The translations under genes were made by a program, and so were the position numbers. From NCBI GenBank assembly GCA_963930655.1, contig OZ005619.1, positions 18,685,752 through 18,749,751 of the forward strand: 64,000 nucleotides of DNA, written 5' to 3'. The notes under the pieces are model-generated. The model ran no database searches and was not told the DNA's origin. It worked only from the letters and a program-made list of their open reading frames with translations. Numbering within the stretch: the first letter of the stretch is position 1; each line of letters starts with the position of its first letter. Below are positions 1-12,939 of this stretch, in pieces. This DNA is from Myrica gale (taxonomy: Eukaryota > Streptophyta > Magnoliopsida > Fagales > Myricaceae).

Positions 1-188
1 AAAAAAGTTGGTGTTTCAACGTGGAAATGTTGTGGTGGAAATTTTTTGGTAGGGAGGTTGGTTGGTAAAAAAATTTAAGATAGTTTATCGAGAATACGTG
101 AAAAAGTAAAAAAGTAAAAAATAAATTATTATTATAATAAAAAATTATTTTATAATTGTAAGCTGTCAAAATTTTTGCAAACAAATTT

Positions 189-368
189 GGTGATGTTCGG
201 TTAAGGTGTTTTGTGAAGATTTTTTGTGATTTGAGAATTTTTATGTAATGTTAACTTTATTGGTATGCATGTTGTAGTTATATTTATGTGGTGTGAAAAA
301 TGATGTTTGGTTATAAAATCCTGAAGATTCAAAAAATCCTGAAGATTCTTTGTAATCGAACAGGCTCT
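189..368. repeat. MITE-like element, TGTTCG family (diverged)
   Basis: The stretch starts with GATGTTCGGTTA and ends with TAATCGAACA, an imperfect terminal inverted repeat. Its interior has phrases also seen in the copies at 35207, 42622 and 46578, such as GAATTTTTATGT and AATCCTGAA. A short direct duplication of AATCCTGAAGATTC lies near the right end. I see no clear target duplication. Assignment to the same family as the other copies is an inference from partial similarity. Confidence 0.35.
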
Positions 369-891
369 TGCTCTAAAGCGTTCATATTTGGAAAGTTGTC
401 ACAAATGTAATGTATATACTATATTTGACGTTATTATATTTACAAATTTTTTTCTTTTCTGAGCCTACCAAATCCCACATTTTAATCATTTTTGCGGAAA
501 AAATCTCTCCTTTTTTCTATTTGAATTGAATTTCCGTAAAATTTTATCGTAACTCCCAGCCAAATCATTTCCGAATTACCTGTATAAATCGTCCTCTTTT
601 AAACGGGAAAATTAATCCGAAAGAAAAAGGCTGTGCTCTATGGGCCATCGCAAACCTTTTGCAGTACTGGATTTTTACCCGCCCATGAAGCTGGTAGATA
701 TATCTACCATCCAACACGCAAAAGACCGAGATAAGCAAGCAGGACAGTACTTGAATATTGACGTTAATGGTCTACCGTCTACTAGTGTTAAGCAAAGCAA
801 GATCATCGAAGGCGCATTTTCGTTTGTTTGGTGTCCAGAGGCCAAAACTTAACGAAGAAATCTGGCAAACCTTGGGGGACTGAGGTCTCGC
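369..891. other. Upstream region of the VTT-domain gene
   Basis: This is probably promoter and 5' UTR of the gene starting at 892. It contains a 70-codon ATG reading frame at 640-852 that resembles nothing I know. That frame could be an upstream ORF or chance. No clear TATA box stands out. Confidence 0.4.
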
Positions 892-3800
892 ATGTCGTTG
901 AAGCAATCCATGGCGGACTATAACGACGATGACGAGGAGTGCAGGCCTTGGCGACGCAGGATTCTCAAGGCGGTCACGTGGGGCTCAGCCCTCAGGATCA
1001 CGCTCCTTCTACTACTCCTGGCCGCCGTGGTCATCGCTTGCTTCACTCTCCCCGTCGAAAAGGTCTGGTTTTTTCATCTAGTTGTGTTGTTTCCGCTGAT
1101 TGATTGCGCGTTATATGTTTGAAAATTTCTTTGTTTCCTGAGAGGGATTTTTGTGTTTGTGTTGGATTTGCTGAATTGCTCTTTGGGTTCTTTCATCTGT
1201 TTTTCTTATTTCCTTTTTGTGGGTGGCATTTTGTGAGGTATTTTTCGAGTTGGTTTTGTGTTTTGCTCTTCGATTGTATTAGTGGGTCGTCGGTTTTTTG
1301 GGGGTTTGGGTTAGGATATGTTGGGTTTCAGATTAATTACGGGAATTTCTATTTTGTTAGCTGTTTGCTGGAATTGGTTAGTAATCTCAGCCTATGTTTT
1401 TGCGGCTGACGTATTTTATGGAACCGGTCATTCCTTCATAGACACTGGAGAGTAACTTCAGAGCAGAAAGAAGGGAACCAAAGGCCCAATTTGATGGGAC
1501 ATAATTCAGCTTAAAGTTTCCATCTTATAAAGAACTAAATTTGTGTTTTTTCCTTTAGTAGCAAAAGATTGTAACGCATTGTGGTTTTAGGGCTGCAAAC
1601 AAACAAAGATAATAAGATATGAGCTTGAACTCCCTTTTCGTTTTCTAATGTCAGTTTCAGGTCCTAAATTTATTGTTATTTGCAGTCCTGATGGATGGTG
1701 CTTAACAATTACCTATTTATGTCCTGCAACCTCAGTCTTAGCATTTCAATATATTTTGGGACAATGTATTTTGTTTCCTTCATACTCTATAGTATTAGTT
1801 CCTCTAGTTTTCTGGGTGTAGTAAGGGGGTTCTATTGTGGATCTCTTCCTTGGAAAAGGTTATTTCAAGTTTACATCGAAAGCTTTACATGTTGATAATC
1901 TATGAAATCATATCTTCCTGCAGATTCTGAAGGACTTCTTATTATTGGTCAAGCAAGATCTTGGACCTTGGGGTCCAATTGTGCTGTAAGTCAATAACTG
2001 TTTTCTAATCCCTAGTCATTTACTAGTTTATTTCATTAAAAGGTTGTAATCTTGAATTTAAATCCCACGCTTAGGAATAAAATTCTCGCCTTTGCTAAGC
2101 TGTGAATGACATTCTGATTATTTTCATGGCATTGAGACAAAACCCGTTTAATAGATGCCGCAGATTAAAAGTGTTGTTTTTAGGGTTCATTAAATGACTA
2201 GCCTGGAGAGTATTCTTTGTTTTTGTCCTTAACTTTGCGGCATGCGAGCTTGTAATCCTATTTTTATATGTTGTGGTCAGTTTGGCAGTCTAATCTGGCC
2301 AACTAAAAGATAGTGGATACACATAATAGAATGCACTTCTGCATATGAAACTTTTGAAAGGGTTGACCAAGCTTGTAGCTTTCCCCACAGTACCTAGATC
2401 CTTGTGTAAATCTGTAATTGATGGTAATGGGTTTTTGCATTATCTACTTGTTTGATAACATGCATTACTATATGCCAAAATCCAAAGAAGCTGACCCCTC
2501 ATAATTCGATGGATATCAATTAAACAAGAGAGTTTGAATGATCCTACCATGAACTAACCTTCTGGTTTCATGATGTTGGTAATGCAGTTAGCTATATTAT
2601 GCTCAGAACATCTCTGCAGTTCTCAGATGTCATTAAATGTTCATTTTATAAATTTGGTTGGGAATGTTGAGAAGACAAACTTGAATCTAAAGCACATTAC
2701 AGTAAATTTTACTTAACTAGAACTTTGAAAGTGAGTGGTCCTAAGAATCATACTAGGATGCTTATCCAACAGGTTAGAAAATTGAGAATTTTTTTTGGTG
2801 AAATCTGCTAGAATTGGATCCTTTCAATTTCTATATCAAGAAGGATTTTTTTCTGATTTATGTTCTATATCAAGAAGATACTACGGAAGTTTATTAGTTC
2901 ATTGATTTTATGTGCAAGTGGCTTTTCTAATTTTACTGCCTAAACTCGCCAGGCCTTTTTAATTCCAGTCGCACAGATATTGGGTCATTGTGTTTCAACT
3001 CTTTAAGAGCTCATATCCTTGATGAGGGTTCTAAGTAGCTTCACATTTTGTTCTTTGACTCTTTGAGTTTACTTCTTGATTTCTTCCAATTGAAGGAAAT
3101 AGCTTCAGAGTCTGTGTCATCTGCTTTATTTAAGGATCTGAAGTGAATCCTGTTATTGAGGTCTCTATGCAATGTGGATGTTTTGGCACAGTAGCATACA
3201 CATTTTCTATGCGAAAGGTTCTTGATTTCTCAGCCTTTTTGTCTATTAGGAAAATATTTAGTCATGGCTGGTTACTTCCATAAGCATTCAATTGGATATC
3301 TGAAGACCAATAACTTAATGCTGAACTTTTAATCTGCAGGGCTGTTGCATACATTCCTCTGACAGTCTTGGCAGTTCCAGCATCAGTACTCACGGTAAGC
3401 ATTATTGGCAACTGCATCTTGAGTAAACCTTTTTACCCATCTTGTATCATGGTGATTTTTTGGGTTTTCCGTTTAATGAGCATTAACATTCTTTTTTATT
3501 GAATTTCATATGATTGCCAAGTGGGAAATGGTGATATCAAAGGAAAGGACAAGTGCAGCCTTATCTGACCTTGTGTTCTATGTTTCAGCTTGGTGGTGGT
3601 TATCTTTTTGGGCTGCCTGTGGGCTTTGTAGCCGACTCTATAGGTGCTACTGTTGGTGCAGGGGCCGCGTTCCTTCTTGGCAGAACTGTAAGTCTCTGCA
3701 CTGTAATTTGTCCTGAAGTTTTTTGTTTAGTTGTAGTCATATTTATTGTATTTGTTTATCTTGGTTCCTGTACAGATAGGGAGATCCTTTGTCATCTCCA

Positions 3801-6800
3801 AGTTGAAGGATTATCCACAGTTTCGGTCAGTTGCAGTTGCAACTCGTAGATCTGGATTTAAGGTTTGTGAAATTAATACCTATTATTCTTCCCATTGGAT
3901 TATTTTATCCATGGGTCTTTATATACTGTTTGACAAAGAATGGAAAGCCCCCCAATAGCTCCAACGGAGGCAAGTGGGAATGAAGTGTAGTAATGAGCAA
4001 CAAGATTAATGTCACTTAATCTGGGCGGTCCTGGATGAATATAGAAAAGAAGATAATAAGATTAGGTGCTGAAATCGATGTCTAATCCTGTAAATATCCA
4101 ACACCATGCAAGTATCTTGCTTACCTGCATGTTGATAAATATTGTTACATACTAAACGTGTTATTGTGCCATAGAAATCTGTTGGCTCTAAGATTGAGTT
4201 AGAGAAATTCATATTCTATGCTGTTTTAAAGCCTTGTTATCTGAATGTTTGAATGTATAAACAGTTGAAAAGCTTGTTATTCAAATTATGGAGTGTTAAA
4301 TATATAAACTGTTCATCATGCATATAAACTACCCAGGAACTACACCTTCCTGCTAGATTGTGTGCCACGTACAGTTTTGTATATTTACTATATAGAGACT
4401 TCACCCGAGTGGCGACCTGTCACTTGAATGGTGCTTTACCCCTTTGTACACTAATTTTCAATATGTTATATCATTCAACGACCTCGCTGCAACTGTAGAA
4501 GTGAGTGACAAATTTCAATGTGGTGCTTCTTTTGATATTCTTTATTTTGCCCTTTCTGATGCCCACGTATATATTTCTCACTCTACTTGGAGTTTGCACA
4601 TGTGTGAGAACAGATGTGGAGGCATATTGGTTATCACCGTGACCCTCACATGTATGTTGGCGCACGTGTTTATATTTTTGGGTTGAGATGAGTGATGTAA
4701 ATCTTTGCCTTATATGGTATTTATAATTCTTTTGGGTAACAATATGTTTGACCTTAGAATCTCATTCTTCACGTTTTAATTCTGAATTCCAAATGTTAAA
4801 TACATATATAGCAGCTGAACTGTCTATGCTTTATCAAAGAAATGATGGCCAAAACATTTATAGAGAAGAAATGATTTTTTTTGTTGCACTCACAAAACTG
4901 CACACAACCACCCTCACCAGGGTGGAAAAAATGGAAGAAAATTGGAAATGGGCCCCTAACATCGTAAATTTTGAAAAGGTGGTTGGGCCTACCCACTCTA
5001 TTTATTCCATGATCTAGGGGTTTTCAAAACAATGCCGCAATCCTCATTTTTATGGTGTGAAGATCAGGTTCATAATTTTGGAACCAGCATTGCACTCTTT
5101 GCTCAAAGAATAATGACTGCAAGAAACTTTGGCTTAAAACAACTCATTTCAGAGTTGATACAGCCTTGTTTTGCACTTTATTTTTAATGCTTTACTGCAT
5201 GTTCTAATATGCTTTTCGTCCTTTGCAGATTGTTTTTCTGCTTCGGCTTGTGCCCTTGCTGCCATTTAACATGTTGAATTACCTCCTGTCTGTGACTCCT
5301 GTTCCACTAGGGGAATACATGCTGGCTTCCTGGTTAGGAATGATGGTATCTGCTTTGTCCTGAGCTATTACTTCTTTCTTGTAGTGGATCTACTCCAATG
5401 ACCTTTATGTGTTAACCTTACTTTAGGCATTCAGAAATTTTGAATAGAAAGTATATCTTGCCATCATTTGTCTTTGTTTAGTTTTATATGAAGAAAATTA
5501 GTATCACGGTCAGGGGAAGATTTTTTATCTCATATGGGCAGTGTGGTGCATGTGTATGTGAATATACCGCATGGCGCAAGCTTTGTCTGAGGCAATGCAG
5601 GCTTCTCCACTGATTGTCCTCCTCGCCATATATGACTGAATCATGCTATACCAGTTCTGATCATGGTATGCTGGCCATGTTTTGTGCCGATCTCCATTAT
5701 GGCACAGTAGTTAACACTATTTCATGAGCACGTAATTGCTGAATAAACTGCTCTGATGCATGGACGGGAATGGTACTTGGCATGAGGGCGATCAAAGTGA
5801 AAAACAAGTTGCCTTGTCTGATAAGTGTGCCCAAATGCATGTCATGTGTCAGTCAACTAACTGATGCATATGCAAACTTCTGCATCCAAAATATATATGA
5901 CTTATGCTTCGTATATGCCTGAGGCAAGGAATATTGTTTCATTGATAGTTTTTGAAGGTCTGTTCACGAATGGAAAAATAAGTAATTGTCAAAGTTTAAC
6001 AAATGAGACATGCAATTCTAGACATCTCTGTGTGTATGATAGCGATGTAAATTATCCAGTATAAAACGTTCATTGATGGTTTCTGTTACAGCCAATAACA
6101 CTTGCATTAGTTTATGTTGGAACGACTCTCAAGGATCTTTCTGATGTTACACATGGATGGAGTGAATTTTCGAAGACTCGTTGGGTATGACCCTTGTAAT
6201 CTTTTTCTCGTTTTAGCCTGTTTATCTTTTTCTTCTATTTTCAAATCATCCAAGCCATGATATAGCTGCTAAAACTAGAACCATGGCCATCTGATGCCTA
6301 TTGGCAACTCAGAGGTCTAAGTTGATAATGGGCATTGAAAGGTACTGAAGTCAGATTTCATATATGTTAAAAGTGGTCTAAGATGCTATGGTGTGTGCTT
6401 TATCTCCTTTCATTGCCTGTTCTAACACACTTTTACCATTTATGCTATGGATGCAGACACTTATCATATCAGGCTTTGCAGTGTCTGGTAAGTTGCAATC
6501 ATACATGCATTTGCACATGTCAGGGATACCATCTTACTTGCATTATTGAAAATGTTGTTTGCCATCTTACTTGCATAATGTCTATGAAAGAGACCCAACT
6601 TCTAACTTTACAAGTTGTACATGTGTCAATTTGAAATAAGACCCACAGCTAGTTTTACTAGTTATCATGGTAACGGGAAGAAAGAGGGTTTCGAAAGACT
6701 AGCATGAGAAATAAGAACTGCTACAGAGTCACCTGTGGTGGTGCCTGTCAGGCATCCCTCAGCGAAGTCCACCATGCATGTGTTCTGGGAGTGCAAAGCC

Positions 6801-7171
6801 AATGAGTCCATATGTGGACTTATCAGGCATTTAACAGCACTGGATGGCCTACATGCCTATAACTGTGTTGACTGACAATACTATGGACCTTGCCGTTGGT
6901 GTGTCCTGAAGTTTTTTATTTAAAGAAAGAACACTTGAATTTGAATCTTCCCCATATTCAGTCTCATATTTTTGGCATGTCTGCAGTGGTTCTGATGATT
7001 TGTGTCACTAAAGTTGCCAAGACTGCTTTGGAAAAATCTTTGGCTGAAAATGAAGATATCGATGCCATTTTACCATCGGCCCAGCTTCCGGTTGTGGCTG
7101 AACCGACTGTGGATCTCAACCAGCCTCTCATAATCAAGATAGATCCTTCTCAAGAGAATCACGAAAAATGA
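892..7171 (+). CDS. VTT-domain (TVP38/TMEM64, DedA-like) membrane protein
   Basis: Nine exons: 892-1062, 1924-1985, 3340-3394, 3589-3687, 3776-3862, 5229-5345, 6092-6184, 6457-6487 and 6987-7171. All joins are GT-AG and in phase, giving 299 residues, the usual length for plant members. Residues 1-30 are hydrophilic with an acidic run (DDDEE) then basic residues. A first membrane segment (LLLLLLAAVVIA) follows. The VTT/SNARE-associated Golgi domain spans exons 3-7, with VPASVLTLGGGYLFG, the glycine-rich stretch ending AAFLLGRT, LRLVPLLPFNMLNY and ALVYVGTTLKDLSD. A last membrane segment precedes a short cytosolic tail. By family, it is a multi-pass protein of Golgi, ER or plastid-type membranes, proposed to act in lipid scrambling or vesicle traffic; the substrate is unknown. 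The second ATG at 910 has better context (CCATGGC) and may be the true start. The closest remembered Arabidopsis relative is At5g19070. Confidence 0.92.
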
Positions 7172-7469
7172 AATGAATGTTCCATGTAAATTCTTCCCCC
7201 ACCTTCTTCTAAAGGCCATCGTCTTTTTTAAATGCTTTCAGCTTTTGGTGTTTTTTGTTCGTGAACTGTACAGTCTCGTAGTTGAGCAATTTAGTTTTGG
7301 ACGATTTGACTTATTTTACAAGTACATTCTTAGAAGATGTACAAAGTGTAGCTTATGTATTGCTAAGAAAAAAAATGTAGCTCATTTATTGAGCTGGAAA
7401 ATAAAAGATTGGTGTAATCGAGGAAAGTTTTTTTTTTAAACTGGAATGTAATTAGTTGTTTATGTTTTT

Positions 7470-7795
7470 TTTTTAGGAAAATACAATTTTTCATCCACGA
7501 ACATATTAATTACTATAAGTTTTTTACTTTGCACTTTAAACTTTCAATTTTGACACATCGCATCCTCTAACTACTAATCTTAAATATTTTGCTTTCCGTC
7601 AAATTTTAGTCTATTTAGACTAAAATGACGATCATGTTTTCGATTCACTTTGTATATAATGAAAATATTATTGTCAATTCATTAATTTTTCGAGACTATT
7701 ACTGTCAGATTAAAGATGCAAAGTGTCTAAGATTAGTATTTGAAGGGTACAATATGTCGAAAGTGTATTTATCATTTTAAAAAAAATTAAGCATC
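7470..7795. repeat. AT-rich MITE related to the copy at 45440
   Basis: The ends read roughly GGAAAATACAATTTTT and AAGTGTATTTATCATTTT, an imperfect inverted repeat. The core includes ACACATCGCATCCTC, GACTAAAATGACGAT and a long stretch ending TTACTGTCAGAT, followed by GCAAAGTGTCTAAGAT. The same phrases occur in the same order at 45440-45845. The two are clearly diverged copies of one non-autonomous family. No target duplication could be fixed. Confidence 0.6.
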
Positions 7796-7919
7796 CAACC
7801 GGCGCTAATGTATCACAGCTCGTTTTATGTATATTTATGTATATTTCAAAAGCAAGATCTTATTAGAGGGAAGATTTCAGAGTGATTTTTCATGATTAAA
7901 AGTGAAGATTCCGCCCCCT

Positions 7920-9104
7920 CAGTGGCGGAAGGAGGGGGTGCGATGGGTATCGGCTGATACCCATCGCACCCCCAAAAAAAAAATTACATTTAGGTTTTTT
8001 TTTTCTTTTTCTTTATAAATTAGCTAGGTCCGATACTCATTAAATTCAGGCCAAATAGACTTAATGGGTATCGGATCTAAAATATTTTTTTCTATACATT
8101 GATTTTGCTCCTAGTGCTACATAATAATTAAGGCAAATATACAGTTATTATAATTTTTTGTTTTGCATTGATTACAAATTCTTCAACCGAGGGGTAACTT
8201 CATGTCATCTTGCTAAATTTATGTTAGTAAAAAATTATTTACTCTTTGCTCCTAATTTTTCATAATCAAGATCACTTCATTTTTTTCTCCCTATGTTGAT
8301 TTGTTTCTTCATTTTTATTAGAGATCTCGAAAAATGCTGTGTTTGTTTAGGATTCTTGTATAGGTCAAACCAAAGTTCTGATCACTTTTGGGATATGTTT
8401 ATCTAAGGAACTCTTTTACTAAATCTTGCTTATATTGTAAATTTTATTTTTATTATTCAGAGCATGGTTTGTCATCAATTGTTGCTTTGTGTGTGTAAGT
8501 TGCTTTGAAGAATGTGAATATCTTTCAATTTCAAATCCATAGAACCTAGAAAAAATAAATTACAAATACATCTCAAGTAACCTTTTGTCAAAAGAAAAAA
8601 AAGGAAAAAAAAAGACAGATTCCAGTTGTGGTAGTAACAAAAAATGTAAGAAAGACAAACCCTAATGGCATCAAGACTCAACCATCAAAATCATCTGTAA
8701 TTTGTTCTAAAATTTTAGAATTAAGTAGAGAATTAACTTAAATTAGATCATCAAAAGTGATTTGTGTAATAGGATGAGAGATAACTGAATAAATGGTTGC
8801 ATGTTAGTGTACATTGAGTAAGAAGTTTTTAAAACTATTGAGAACGAAGCAATTTTGCAACATTTTCAGAAGATGCAAACTCGTAGGATCCAATTGTCAC
8901 CTCTCAGTCGCAGTATATATTATGGTACATGTATTCCAATATTTTTAATGCTTTTAGTCTTTAATTTTAGACATTATAACTCTAAGAAAATGACGTAGAA
9001 AAAAAAACTCTAAGACAATGTTTTGCATTACGAAAAAAAAAATTTTTTGTCATTTCGCCTTTAAAGTTCGACACCCATATATTTTAATCCTGGTTCCGCC
9101 ACTG
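7920..9104. mobile_element. Non-autonomous hAT-type DNA transposon
   Basis: The element begins CAGTGGCGGAAGGAGG and ends with the complement of CAGTGGCGGAACCAGG. It is flanked by an exact 8-bp direct repeat, CGCCCCCT, at 7912-7919 and 9105-9112. An 8-bp target duplication with a CAGTGGCGGA-type terminus is diagnostic of the hAT superfamily. The 1185-bp interior has no transposase-like reading frame, so it must move in trans if at all. A perfect 18-bp hairpin lies just inside the left end. Confidence 0.88.
7934..7973. repeat. Perfect 18-bp inverted repeat with 4-nt loop
   Basis: The arms are GGGGGTGCGATGGGTATC at 7934-7951 and its exact complement at 7956-7973, with loop GGCT. A second, imperfect palindrome built on the same GGGTATCGGA motif lies about 80-130 bp further in (8028-8077). 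Subterminal hairpins are common in hAT elements; the perfection of this one suggests recent origin or selection. Confidence 0.9.
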
Positions 9105-9112
9105 CGCCCCCT

Positions 9113-10315
9113 CGTAACTTTATTCTGGATTAGGTCCTTTGTAGTACCCTCTCTAGACTCAACCGTCTTCTGCCAGACTTTTCCTAATTTCTCAATCTCT
9201 ACCAGTCATGAAATCACCTTTGGACAGATGTGGATAGAAAAAATCTTCTGAATTTACTCTTCTGTTGGATATGAGCTGCGGTATAACTGGAAGGAAGGTT
9301 ATTGACTTGAAAGCTTCATAATTGAACATTTTGCTGAACTTCAGAAAATTTTTACTGCCAGTGAGTAATTCTGTTGACAAGACACAAAAGGAGTCGGTGA
9401 CTGTATTTGAGAGGAGCCATGATTTCAGAATATAGGGAATGCTGGGGACAACAAAAAGATACCACTTGATGGACATGGCTTCAACAAAACTATAACTTTT
9501 TCAAACACCCTTTGTTTCCAAGCTCTCTGTCACAAGACTAACGAGGTTGCATCCTTCGTCCAGATACCTGCTTCCAACCACCATCAACCACCCCAGTATA
9601 TTCAAAATCCATCTGGGTGGCCCTTCTTGTGAACCTGCTGATGGTGGGTGGTGCGGTCCAATTTTCAAGCACTTGACGTTGGAGGGAAGTTCACGGGGGG
9701 GAGGAAAAGTCCACTGCTTTGAAACTTGCACAGGAGTAAATCGAAAGAAACCTTTAATGATGAAAGGTGAAGCATTGAGGGAAAAAAAAAAGATGAAAGG
9801 TGAAGCAACATCATATTGAGCTCATCATGAAGCTTTTTTTTTTTTTTTCGTGAGCAGCTCATCATGAAGCTTTGAATTGCCGAGTGTTACTGTTGGTTTC
9901 TGAATGCTTTTTCCTTATCAAAGAAACAACAGAGAACGTATTCTGACATTTTTATAAAATTCTAGTATACGATACCTTTCCCACTGTATTCTTGTTTCAA
10001 ATTTTGGAGGTTTGGGGACCCTACCAATTTCTTCGAGCAAAGGGCTAACAATATTCCAAATAAAGTTTCTATGGTACAACTCCATGTATCACCTATATCT
10101 AGCTTAATGCCATCAGAACCACAAACACGATGACGCCCCTTGGATGGGCCACAACCTAAAGATCTTAGCCGTTGGTGCATGAAAAAGGGTACAAACACTC
10201 AACTTTATGGGCGCAGACCTTATATATGTTAGACTGCACCAGTGAATGTGACCCAGAAACTTATGTTGTTCCAAAGTTAAAGCTAGCCATAAACATGAAG
10301 GCCCTTTGCGAAAAA
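9113..10315. other. Intergenic region, no gene recognised
   Basis: Short frames occur on both strands but none resembles a known family. There is a poly-T run near 9835-9850 and a direct repeat of GCTCATCATGAAGCTTT on both sides of it. It may contain the promoter and 5' UTR of the gene at 10316. Confidence 0.5.
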
Positions 10316-10762
10316 ATGGCAGGGTTCAGCATTTTTCGACTTGGTGGGTGCTTTGATGGATGCCGTGACCACGCTCAAGGCTCAGGATTTGGCACAAGGA
10401 TCTGGAACCTTAGCGACCGCCCTGTGGAACTTCAAATAAGGGTGGGATCAATATTGAAGAAGGTTCATACTTTAAAGCCAGGCTCTTCAAAGCGACTGAA
10501 ATGCAAGAGCATATACAAGGCGCATATGCCTGGTAAGAGCGGCAATGGGGATGGAGGCATGAAGAGCCTTCTGTATTACTATGATGAGACATGCCACCCT
10601 TACGTCTGGATTCATGACACTGGAGGTGATTCCTTGAGGATGGTCAAGCAACAGTATATTAGTCTTGAAGATCTGAGAGATTACTCTGAGGTCAGAGTCT
10701 TTAGGGACCATCAGAGAGGCTGCATATCCGTTCGAAAGAAACCTAGACCAGATTTTTGCTGA
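10316..10762 (+). CDS. Conserved-looking small plant protein of unknown function
   Basis: A single-exon frame of 148 residues starting at an ATG preceded by AAAAA. The frame stays open upstream to an ATG at 10172 (196 residues), but the added part looks non-coding, so I chose the internal start at MAGFSIFRLGGC. Features include a Cys/Gly-rich start (GGCFDGCRDHAQGSGFG), then WNLSDRPVELQIRVGS, a basic patch (KPGSSKRLKCKS), a short Gly/Ser linker, and YYYDETCHPYVWIHDTGGDS. No signal peptide or membrane segment is visible. The codon pattern and sequence complexity are those of a genuine gene, and I recall very similar unnamed proteins in other plants. I do not know its function. Confidence 0.8.
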   Translation: MAGFSIFRLGGCFDGCRDHAQGSGFGTRIWNLSDRPVELQIRVGSILKKVHTLKPGSSKRLKCKSIYKAHMPGKSGNGDGGMKSLLYYYDETCHPYVWIHDTGGDSLRMVKQQYISLEDLRDYSEVRVFRDHQRGCISVRKKPRPDFC

Positions 10763-12164
10763 GTGTCCTGCCCTAGTCATCGTTATGTTTTTTGAATGTT
10801 TTGTGTTGGTAATGACAGCAAAGATTGTTTTCTTGTTCCTTGGTTTTTGATATTTGGATCTTCTTTTGTTTCTTGTTTTATGTACGGATCGAAAAAATTC
10901 AGATGTTGCAGGCATACTACAGTATGTAACTTTAGTATTCCACAGAATGAAAATAGTGCAGCTGTTGGATCTGGTTTCCTTACTGAATTCAGTTTAGAAC
11001 CAAAACTAAAAGCATGTACTTGTAGTATGTTATATCAGATGTTGCATTGGCCAAAGCGATCTGTCTGCCATGGCACAAAGTTCTCTTTGTTTTCCCCTGT
11101 TTTGTATCAATTTCCCCTAAGAAAGTGAGAGGGTACAAGGATGGAGTGGAATACAATGAAAGTGGACGCCTAATCTGTGCGATAGAGAAGGATAATGTTG
11201 GCTTCAATTCATAGACATCTTTTGAGTAAACCGAGTGTAAATAAGGGAGTTTAATGCTACATCAATGGAACAATGAAGTTTGTCCATCCAACAGAGGCGT
11301 GCCGTGTTGGGTGGCACTGTTAGAGCATCTTGTTCGAGGATAACTTTGGTTTCAACAATCAACCAACACTCAATTGTTAGAGAGTACTTTTTTCCAATAG
11401 TGTCTGAGCCAGTTTATGCGCATCTTTATTAATCTCGGAGTCTATGCAGTCCTCCCATAAGCATCCAAAAAGATTACTAGCACCTATATAATGTTTTGAA
11501 TTTAAAACCTTAGAAGCAACATAACACCAAAGCCTAAATCTTAATCATTGAGCCAACCTCTTAGAGTTCGGAAAACTATGTATGCTGTAATGAAACTAGT
11601 GCAATAAATAAATGAAAAACAAAAAACAAACACCTCGGAGTTGAGGTTAAAGAAAGTGGCCCAAGGTTTTGCTATTTTTGAAGGGAGAATGAATCTCGAT
11701 GATGGAGGACTAGGTCAAAGGATAATGATAGGTAGATATAGTTTACTTGTATTGATTCATGAATCGTCTTTCATTTCTTGCCATCCAGGACCAGGTTGGA
11801 TTCATTTTTACGTTTTATATATAAGATTCTGGACTCATTCCCTAAAGTCTGCCATGTCTAAAGATGAATACCCATTACATATGGAGTTAATTAGTCAGAA
11901 ACGTCCAGTTTAAAAAAAAAAGGGCTGAGATTATACTACAATTGAAACCAAAAACACTTGGGGAAATGTGGTCTAAAATTTTCTCTAAGAATATCATACA
12001 AGGGACCCAATTTCGGACTTATAAAAAAAGAAGAAACTATCTTCTAAATTTGCTATTTGAGTTAGGAATAGATTTTAGCCTACATTTATATTCCAACATG
12101 ATTCTTTTATAAATTTTATCCATAATTTAAAAATAAATAAAAAATCTATTATTGATGTAAAAAC
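10763..12164. other. 3' flank and intergenic region
   Basis: The first few hundred bases are probably the 3' UTR of the preceding gene. The rest is AT-rich and carries only short frames without recognisable content. Confidence 0.5.
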
Positions 12165-12581
12165 TCACGGTAAGTGTTAATCACATATGCACCATTAGAA
12201 TTATTATAAAGTTTAAGCGTTACATACACTTTGCATCCCTTGACACATTGTACCTCAATGTTATATTTTTTAGACATTATGCTCATTATGTTATTAACCC
12301 CATTTATTTGCACCTTGTAATTAAATTGGGCGTCAATTTAAACAGTAACGCCAAACAAGTTACCTGCAACTTGATTATATTATCGTTTTGCCCCTGACTT
12401 TCAAACAACCCAAATTTTTTTCTCTGGGCATTCGATGAAGAAAATGCCCCTTAATTGCGTTGTAGGTTCTGTACTGATAAGCGAAACAAAAAACTTTATG
12501 GTGTGCTCGCATTGGTAGTCTGATACACGCAAATCTAGCGTACGGTTTGATAAATGACAATAGAAAAAGAAAACGATGGTT

Positions 12582-12899
12582 TGATTGGATTGGGCTACAC
12601 AACGAAGCAAAATGGAGAAAGTAAAATACTTCAACAAAAGTTTTATTCCGCTTACTTAAGAAATAACATAAAAGTTACATGAATATTTATAGTCCATAAT
12701 GAGACTTTACAACTTCTAAAACATAACACCCAAATAAATCTCACATAATTCACCATAGTAAATCACATTTAACCCTCACAAAATGAGAATATTACAAATG
12801 TCTCTCTTCAACTTTGTAACCTATGAGAATACTAAAAGACATAACCTCTTCATTAACTAATTTTATTAGAAATAAACTAATTAAGTTTAATAACTAACA
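12582..12899 (-). repeat. 3' LTR of the copia element
   Basis: Read on the minus strand it starts TGTTAGTTATTAAAC and ends near CCCAATCCAATCA, matching the other LTR. The terminal TGTTGG of the other copy is altered here to TGATTGG. Confidence 0.9.
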
Positions 12900-12910
12900 C
12901 CCCCTCTTAA
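12900..12910 (-). other. Polypurine tract of the copia element
   Basis: On the minus strand the sequence TTAAGAGGGGG directly precedes the TGTTAG start of the 3' LTR. This is the expected plus-strand primer. Confidence 0.85.
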
Positions 12911-12939
12911 ACTTAATTTTGTAACTCACAGCAAAATCC

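Noticed and set aside
640-852. 70-codon frame upstream of the VTT-domain gene
   Set aside because: No resemblance to a known protein and no splice signal linking it to exon 1. At most an upstream ORF.
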